From assembly GCF_023101765.2 (NCBI RefSeq), contig NC_064239.1:1550001-1614000 (forward strand): a stretch of 64,000 nucleotides of DNA. The letters are read 5' to 3'. This DNA comes from Spodoptera frugiperda. Lineage: Eukaryota; Arthropoda; Insecta; Lepidoptera; Noctuidae. Shown one piece after another: positions 57,784-64,000 of this stretch. The notes under the pieces are model-generated. The model saw only the letters and a list, made by a program, of their open reading frames with translations. It ran no database searches and was not told the DNA's origin. The stretch's first letter is position 1. The number at the start of each line of letters is the position of its first letter. The translations under genes and the position numbers were made by a program.

Positions 57784-59751
57784 CAAATTTATGTACAGAC
57801 CTTTTAAAGTCTGGAAGTTTGTCTAAGGTTTAGTGTTAGGTTTAGTGCATAGGACTCACTTTGGGGATAAAAGGTGTGATTCAATGATAACATTATTAAG
57901 ACCCTCGACCATGACCCGTATACCTAAACCAAATCCCTTCCTATCCAACAACCCCTTTATATATCGATCAATCTCTTCAACAAAAACAAACTTAACTACT
58001 TATAAAAACATTTGCAATTTAAGCCGCTTGGGGCTTTACCAGTTACTTTGTAAGATTTTATTATCAAAGAGAAGTAATCCTTCTTTGCGATCGAACCGAA
58101 TTCGATATTGACAAGAAACAGCATAATCTGGTAGGCAGCGTTTGTTAGTGAAAAAGGAATGTTTGGAACTATGTAATATTTATTTTAATATTTTGATCCA
58201 ACTACTAGGATTAATGAGTGTCTGCGTAACTGATTTACTGCAACTGTGCTATTTAAAATACTCATCTTACGTAAAAGCCATTTTTTATATCTTTTGTTTG
58301 TTTATATCTTTAGTAATTGAAATTTCTCCCCTTTCTTGACGACAGATCATTCTGATTATTTATTGGTACACACTTTTATTTTTGATGACCATACACATTA
58401 AAATCGTTTAACATAAAAACATATTAGAAATGTCCTTCCAGAACGTAAGTTAATACTAAGAAATTATTTCATGCGTCGTTAATGTTACCTACTTGTAAGG
58501 CTAAAAACTGTTTTCAAAAAATATATGAAAATTGTATAAATATTATGTTAATAATATTTTTTCATTTTGTCACATTACCTTCATAAAGAAACTCAAAGCG
58601 TATTATAAAATAATTGCATAATTTCTAATTTACAAACGAGTTACTTGGAGAAAACTGGTAACTTTCGAGTTTTTCTTGAATTTGAAAGCTATTGACGATA
58701 ACTGCAAAAGTTACCTTATCTTTTGTTCGTTACTTCCCCTGAGAAAGTCTAACGGATCAACTTCTTTGAATTTACGTTTGAAAGAATTCAAATCTTTTAA
58801 TAAATTCCGATCCTTTTGTTGTGAAAAATTGTCATTACGTTTTAAATTGTAGACTTGAAGCCGCTAACAAGCTTGGCTAACTTATTTATTTTGTTGGGGA
58901 AATTAGTTCTCGAGGTGCAGCAGTTCTTTTCTTGGCTTGAATATCAGTACTGAGTCTATTTTGAAAACTTATAGGTGGCATATCTTTCTGTTTCCCTAAC
59001 AATTTTCTTATAATTTTTTCGGGAATAACCGTGTAATGTTACGCTTGAAAAATAATATTTCGAATACATATTAAACATCTTTTAGCCTGTTATTATCGTA
59101 CTGGCCAACTGGCTGGTGTAATATCCAGTATCAAACATGTACGATTGTAAACTCAATCACGACAGATTGGCGTTCCATTGTTTCTGCCGTTATCGTCCAC
59201 TGATATTTACAGGCGTCTAGGTTATGTCCATGTATCAAACATACGATTTAAAAGCCATGAGAACAAAACCCAATCTAGATTTGCGAGTTTTCATGAAGTT
59301 ACCAATCCCGACCTTACACACTGAAACACCAAAAAAATTAATAAATCAACGGCATACAGAATTATGCTTGAAAAAAATCTAAAAAGGTCCTGCATCCCTA
59401 ATGCCTATACGCTATAAAATATGCGTAGGAGTAGTGTACGCCGTTAGTAAAGGCAGAGCTATTTTTTATCGAGCCGAAGAGGCCTCCGCTTAGTGCAAAA
59501 CACTGTAGTGTCGCACCAAACTCATCTAGTTCACATCCAAAATGAAATATGAGCGTTTCAAAATATTCCGCGTGGAAAATATTATGGAGTATGTCGCTTG
59601 GATGTAGTTTGCTATTTTTTCAAGACTTTTTCTACGTAACTACGTGAAAATGTGTGAAAATATATAAATATACCATTTTTAACATAATATTATTATGTCT
59701 TTTTCTTCTCTTCTAATAATATCTTCTGATTTGTTTCGTTGCGGGATCCAA

Positions 59752-59878
59752 GACAGTCATCTATGTCCCTGGGACGCGCCGGACTTCAGTGTTCTGGTGT
59801 TTTCATGGTTGTATCTACTGTAGACCCTGGCTTACAGGAGTTGCAGCAGCTTGTGAGCTTGTGGCGGGCTTGTCCTAT
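59752..59878 (-). repeat. Solo fragment of the element amplified at 18.4-19.6 kb
   Basis: Read in reverse it matches the unit's stretch around CAACCATGAAAACACCGG and CTGCAGCTCC...CTACAGTAGAT. It shows that the tandem unit belongs to a dispersed family. Confidence 0.7.
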
Positions 59879-60131
59879 AAATAAATATTATTATATTTTT
59901 TCAAAATACTAAAGTGACTTTCAATGTTGTGTGGATATCCATTTCAAACCAAGACAATTTATTTGACTTATTTGTGACAATTGCAAAGTTAAATTACTCC
60001 TAGTTATAAATCACAAAATTGCCATACTATAAAAATATACGTAAATTTAAAAAAGCATTATGCAAATGTAAAATACAAAAAAAAAATCTTATAATACAAT
60101 TGGAATCTCATTGCGCAGGGATAAGTTTTGG

Positions 60132-60139
60132 TGACGTCA
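60132..60139. promoter_or_regulatory. Palindromic CRE (TGACGTCA)
   Basis: Exact site within TTGGTGACGTCACGCC in the intron downstream of the RRM2 exon. Confidence 0.35.
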
Positions 60140-60649
60140 CGCCTAGGTATTTATAACCCCCACCTTATCTTCTAGTTTACGAGTCCATATTTCAGGGCAG
60201 CCCTACCACGCAGTGATTTCGACAGCCCTACTATAAAATGACGGCTTAAGTGTTGCGAATGCGGCCTCCGACTTAGTTTTTATTAGGCTGTAACGTCGGG
60301 AAATTTACGTGAAAGAAAATTGAAGTTAATTAGCTGTTGGAATTAAAATAATTATATTAAGTATTACTATTATTTCAACATTAAATGAGAAAATAAAAAA
60401 TAAAGTCTAACTAAAAATTATATCATATGATTAAAAAGCCACTACATTGGGCCTTTTTCCTGTATATACCTATTTATAGCACTGCGTATGTATTGTATAC
60501 ATACCATAACATACATACACTCATATATAGGTATACTGCAACTACACGAAAAACAAAAACATCTCTCAGAACTATATTTAGCTTAGTCAAAGACCGAAAA
60601 ACCCATTATCTTATATCTCTTCCTTATGACGTAATCAGATCCACATGTG

Positions 60650-60657
60650 TGACGTCA
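60650..60657. promoter_or_regulatory. Palindromic CRE (TGACGTCA)
   Basis: Exact site 510 bp right of the previous one, within TGTGTGACGTCATAT. Confidence 0.35.
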
Positions 60658-60907
60658 TATCTTGCAAATGTGCTGACCACTACACATCCATCGCCCATGG
60701 GACTTATAATAAAGCATTTCGTACAAATATTTCCTATTACTTGTGGGATAAGGATAAGTAGTGTATTTGGTATATTACCGTGACGAAATCTCATAAAATT
60801 ATTTTTATTACCGATAAACTGTAGATCCCTTTGATTGAACAACCTATTCTTTTAAAGCTTTAATCGGATTCAATTTTTTCTACATCATCAAACACTTAGA
60901 AACTATG

Positions 60908-61050
60908 TTATACTAGCTTCTACCCGCGGCTTCCCTCGCGTTCCCGTGGGATAAAAAGTCCTATCACCTAAGTCATTTCTTACTCCGTCTGTACACCAAA
61001 TTTTATTAAAATCTGTCTAACAAACAAACTTTCATAGTATTAGTGTGTAT
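60908..61050 (+). repeat. Lep1-like element end fragment
   Basis: TATACTAGCTTCTACCCGCG, CGTGGGATAAAAAGTCCTATCACC and CACCAAATTTTATTAAAATC follow the order of the other end of Lep1-like elements. Confidence 0.6.
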
Positions 61051-61919
61051 CCCTTTCACAATATTAACGACAATTATTGACTCGATTCAAGTGACATTGA
61101 AACGTTTTATATTGTGGATAAATATAACTATGTATTTCCCTCTCCTTTAGTTTAATAATTGTAACAACGGACGAAACAAATCAATTCTCCTCACTCGTAA
61201 ACATTCACTGACAGTTTAATCATAAATATTTACTACCAATATCCAGCATCTATAAAAGACTATAAGTTTCCTATCAAAAGTTCACGCGTAAAATCTTTAC
61301 TCGCTCTCTGACGAATAAGGAACAAAGTTTTACATGAATTTTGTAAAGGAGGTTTGGGTTTAAAACTAGACTAGTTTAAGGAGGTATAAACCCTAGAACC
61401 ACATATGTATGTTGACCACATTATTAACTTATTATCTTTAAACGGTATTTTTATAATTATCTATGAGTACGAGTCTAAATATATAAAAGAACGGCCAAAT
61501 TAAAAGTACCCTTAACTAACGAGCATGCATGAAAAGACTGATGACTGTTGATAAAACGAAGAGGCATGTGGGATTCGTAGCAATTGGCGTTCTATTTTCT
61601 CTGAATACCCCCATTGGAGACAGGCGTGAAGTTATGTATATGAATATAATGGAAGCTAAAGGAGGATCTATGGTTATCGTAAGCATGAAGGCTAAAACTA
61701 TACCTGACTTTTCCCTAGCGTAGTTTACAAAGTGTTTTGATATCATATTTTTAAACCAATTTTCTCTTCTGATGATATGTCAATCGTGTAATGTTCCATT
61801 GTTTTTACCAACTCGAAGTGAAACAGGACAGGTGACACAATAATTATGTATGAATAAAGGTATAATATCTTCCCATCTCAATTTCTTCACAAACTCAAAG
61901 AGTCCCTTCATCATCAGTT

Positions 61920-62100
61920 ACCAAGCGAGGGCCCCAGCGCCAGCATGTTATTTCGCTGCGGTTGATCTGCGGTCGGCCGCCGCAACGCAAACGTCACGCG
62001 GCGTGACGAGCACGTGTTGCGGCCACGTCACGTGACAGCGACGGAATTGCGTCCTGCAACTAATGAGCGCTTTGACGTCTTTCTGCGGGCAGACCTTCGT
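61920..62100. promoter_or_regulatory. CpG-rich E-box and palindrome cluster
   Basis: An 8-bp inverted repeat CGTCACGC-G-GCGTGACG starts at about 61992. Two CACGTG E-boxes follow at 62011-62016 and 62029-62034. The dense CpG here contrasts with the flanks. It suits bHLH-factor binding; activity is inferred. Confidence 0.4.
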
Positions 62101-62826
62101 TATGAGAAATGGGTCATGGTTTCTGTTAATATAATATAATTTTCTGGTGAAAATTTTCTGTGTTGTGTTTTGTTTATGAAATTGTGTGTTGGTTGCTTGG
62201 GGCTTGGGGGCGTGTGTTGGTGTATGTAAATGTTGGTAATTTCTGTGTTTTTTTTCCTTTTGTACGCCGACTTTAATTCAAGTAGTATGGATAATTATCT
62301 ATTAATGAGGCTATAAAGTGTACGTATCAGAAAGTTACCAATCCTAAATACAATCTATTGCATTGAAGATCTTAATTAAATCCTAAACATTTACACAACC
62401 AACCTAATACCCGTAAATTGATCCTATTCCATAAAATATTTTTCTCCATCCTTAATCAAAAAGCCAGCTTTTACTGACATGTGCCTAAAAATATCACATG
62501 CCATCGATCTTCATACGCATCTAATTTTAGACTAATTCTACCGTTCCAAGGTAAATCTTACTTTCCATTAACTTTGGAAAAACGGCGACAATTTTATTGA
62601 GTGGATATCAATCAAATAGTGTTTTTTTTTTCTATTTAGTAAATAAAAATGTATATTTTATAATTTACTTCATTCATATTCCATTTTGGTAATTTATCTA
62701 ATACAATACTAAAACCTCTGTATAAACCACTGTTTGTAATATTATACATCAGCCCTAAGGCAAGAACATAATTTACGGAGAAAGAGATTTGTTTCAGGTA
62801 ATTTAATAAGCTTTATTTAATACTAG

Positions 62827-63130
62827 TTGTTACTCATGACTTCATCTGCATGGCCAAACAAAAAAATTTGTTGTTTTAAAATTAGTTGGCAGGCCACAAC
62901 TGTACGCTTCTCGCTCAACTTTCTGCCTCGCACAGCAAAACTGTGGAATGAGCTATCGTCGGCGGTATTTCCGAACCGATACGACCTTCAAGAAAAGAGC
63001 ATACTCCTTTTTAAAAGGCCGGCAACGCACCAGTGACTCCTCTGGTGTTGCGGGTGTCCATGGGCGGCGCTAATCGCTTACCATCAGGTTTCTCGTTTGC
63101 TCGTTTGCCACCTATTCCATAAAAAACCTA
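62827..63130 (+). mobile_element. 5'-truncated Jockey/CR1-like LINE: C-terminus of ORF2 and 3' tail
   Basis: A frame ending at 63036 encodes FLPRTAKLWNELSSAVFPNRYDL, the conserved C-terminal signature of Jockey/CR1-type reverse transcriptase ORFs (usually NSLP..VFP..YDL). It then runs into RPATHQ and a stop. The non-coding tail CTGGTGTTGCGGGTGTCCATGG...CTTACCATCAGG ends in CATAAAAAA. Only the last ~70 codons remain, typical of incomplete reverse transcription. Confidence 0.85.
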
Positions 63131-64000
63131 TTGCTATGAGGTCTTTTACAGAAATCTGTTCAAAAAAAGTTAAAGAGGCTCTTTAACAAAAATGAGTCTC
63201 AAAAAAAGCGCTGGTACTTCAAGGGAACAACCCTAGAGTCTATGATAAATGACTTAATTAGGCACTTAATAGAAAAAGCCTCTGTATAATTGGAACAATA
63301 GGGCAAAGCGAATGAACCGGACAATGATACCGACTGCCACTAATTGCAACGTTCAAATTAAGCTTAGTTTTCACAATTAATTATACAAGTCTTTGACTGT
63401 ATAAAAATGAATTGTTTCGAAAGTAAGCTTTAAAGATGTATTAAAAAGGTTTTCTTTTGAATGCTGTTGGTTTTGAGCTCATTATGTTAATACTAAACTT
63501 TACGTTTATTGGTCACTATAAAAAAAAATAGGTTTAAATCTAATTAATTTTGTATCAATATAAAAAATATTAGTATGTATGTTTTAATAATAGTTCTGGT
63601 TTACGAATTCATCTTAGCTTAATAATTGTCATCGTATTTTATAGTAGAACACATCATACCCACTGCGAAATTTACTTAAAGAACTCGTATCGTCACGCTT
63701 TTTTAGCCCAAAGAGGTAGGCAGAGGTGCACATTAAGACACGTAATACCACTGTACAATATATACCCACTTTTCACCATTTGTGTTATAAATCCCATGTA
63801 ATAGATAGTTAAAGTAAACTAACACAATAAATTGAGTCTTAACGTAAAGAAATAAGACCTCAACACATGTAAATTAAGTTGTTCGACAACTAATTAGTAA
63901 AGGTAGCACTTAGTTGATAAGCGAAAGCGATTTACCATATTTACAAAGAACCAGTTAGTAGGACAGCTCTTTATACCTCTTTCAGCCCATCGTCTAACAA
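63131..64000. other. Right edge, non-coding
   Basis: Only the SINE fragment at 63691-63805 is recognisable. Confidence 0.5.
63691..63805 (-). repeat. SINE type 1, 3'-end fragment
   Basis: CGTCACGC...GAGGTAGGCAGAGGTGCACATTA continues into TACCCACTTTTCACCATTTGTG and ends in CCCATGTAAT, the reverse of the SINE body. Confidence 0.75.

Larger units (their letters stand above)
57784..62826. other. Presumed CELF intron, right part
   Basis: AT-rich with one fragment of the tandem-repeat family, a Lep1-like end, two CREs and the E-box cluster. Short frames at 57833-58339 and 60427-60783 are unsupported. Confidence 0.5.

Noticed and set aside
61516..61746. Opposing 64- and 76-codon ORFs
   Set aside because: The region carries words I associate with dispersed moth repeats (GACAGGCGTGAAGTTATGTA); no protein similarity.
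44528..64000. The exon encoding RRM2 RNP1 (GCAFVKF)
   Set aside because: No matching stretch found; presumably right of the window.

Overview
This looks like one AT-rich, intron-dominated window of a lepidopteran (moth, probably noctuid-like) genome. The evidence is two recognisable exons of an insect CELF/Bruno RNA-binding protein gene, very long introns, canonical arthropod core promoters (TATA, TCAGT initiator, DPE), and many short repeats of types I associate with moth genomes: tRNA-derived SINEs, Lep1-like Helitron pieces, RTE-like and Jockey/CR1-like LINE tails, fold-back MITEs and a BEL/Pao LTR retrotransposon. The species call is inference. The family calls rest on motifs read directly from the sequence.

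The host gene lies on the + strand. A 49-bp exon (23287-23335) encodes the end of RRM1, and a 126-bp exon (44402-44527) encodes the first half of RRM2. They are separated by an intron of about 21.1 kb. Their phases match exactly (1 to 1). The 3' exon continues beyond the right end of the window across an intron of at least 19.4 kb. The sequence is closest to the bru3/CELF3-6 subgroup. I could not find the exon that normally precedes the 49-bp exon, so it is probably left of the window.

Two candidate internal promoters with first exons lie upstream. One is a TATA-initiator pair at 6664-6700, whose exon ends 6850 with a five-codon ORF in phase 1. The other is a CpG-rich initiator+DPE promoter around 12530, whose exon encodes 20 residues and ends 12737 in phase 0. 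The first is phase-compatible with the RRM2 exon and the second with the 49-bp exon. If used, both would make CELF isoforms lacking all or most of RRM1. This is the most interesting prediction here and is untested.

The intron right of the RRM2 exon carries a nearly intact 6.6-kb BEL/Pao element (45813-52400, minus strand). It has 309/310-bp LTRs that are about 98.7% identical and a 5-bp target duplication. Its gag-pol is interrupted by one frame change at the start of integrase. The rest of the window is intronic or unassigned DNA. It holds a 2.6-copy tandem repeat of about 450 bp (18373-19576), seven copies of one short interspersed repeat, three copies of a hairpin MITE, several SINE and LINE fragments, and a few CpG-rich blocks with intact CRE, RFX X-box and E-box motifs that could be regulatory. 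No tRNA, rRNA or CRISPR array was found.
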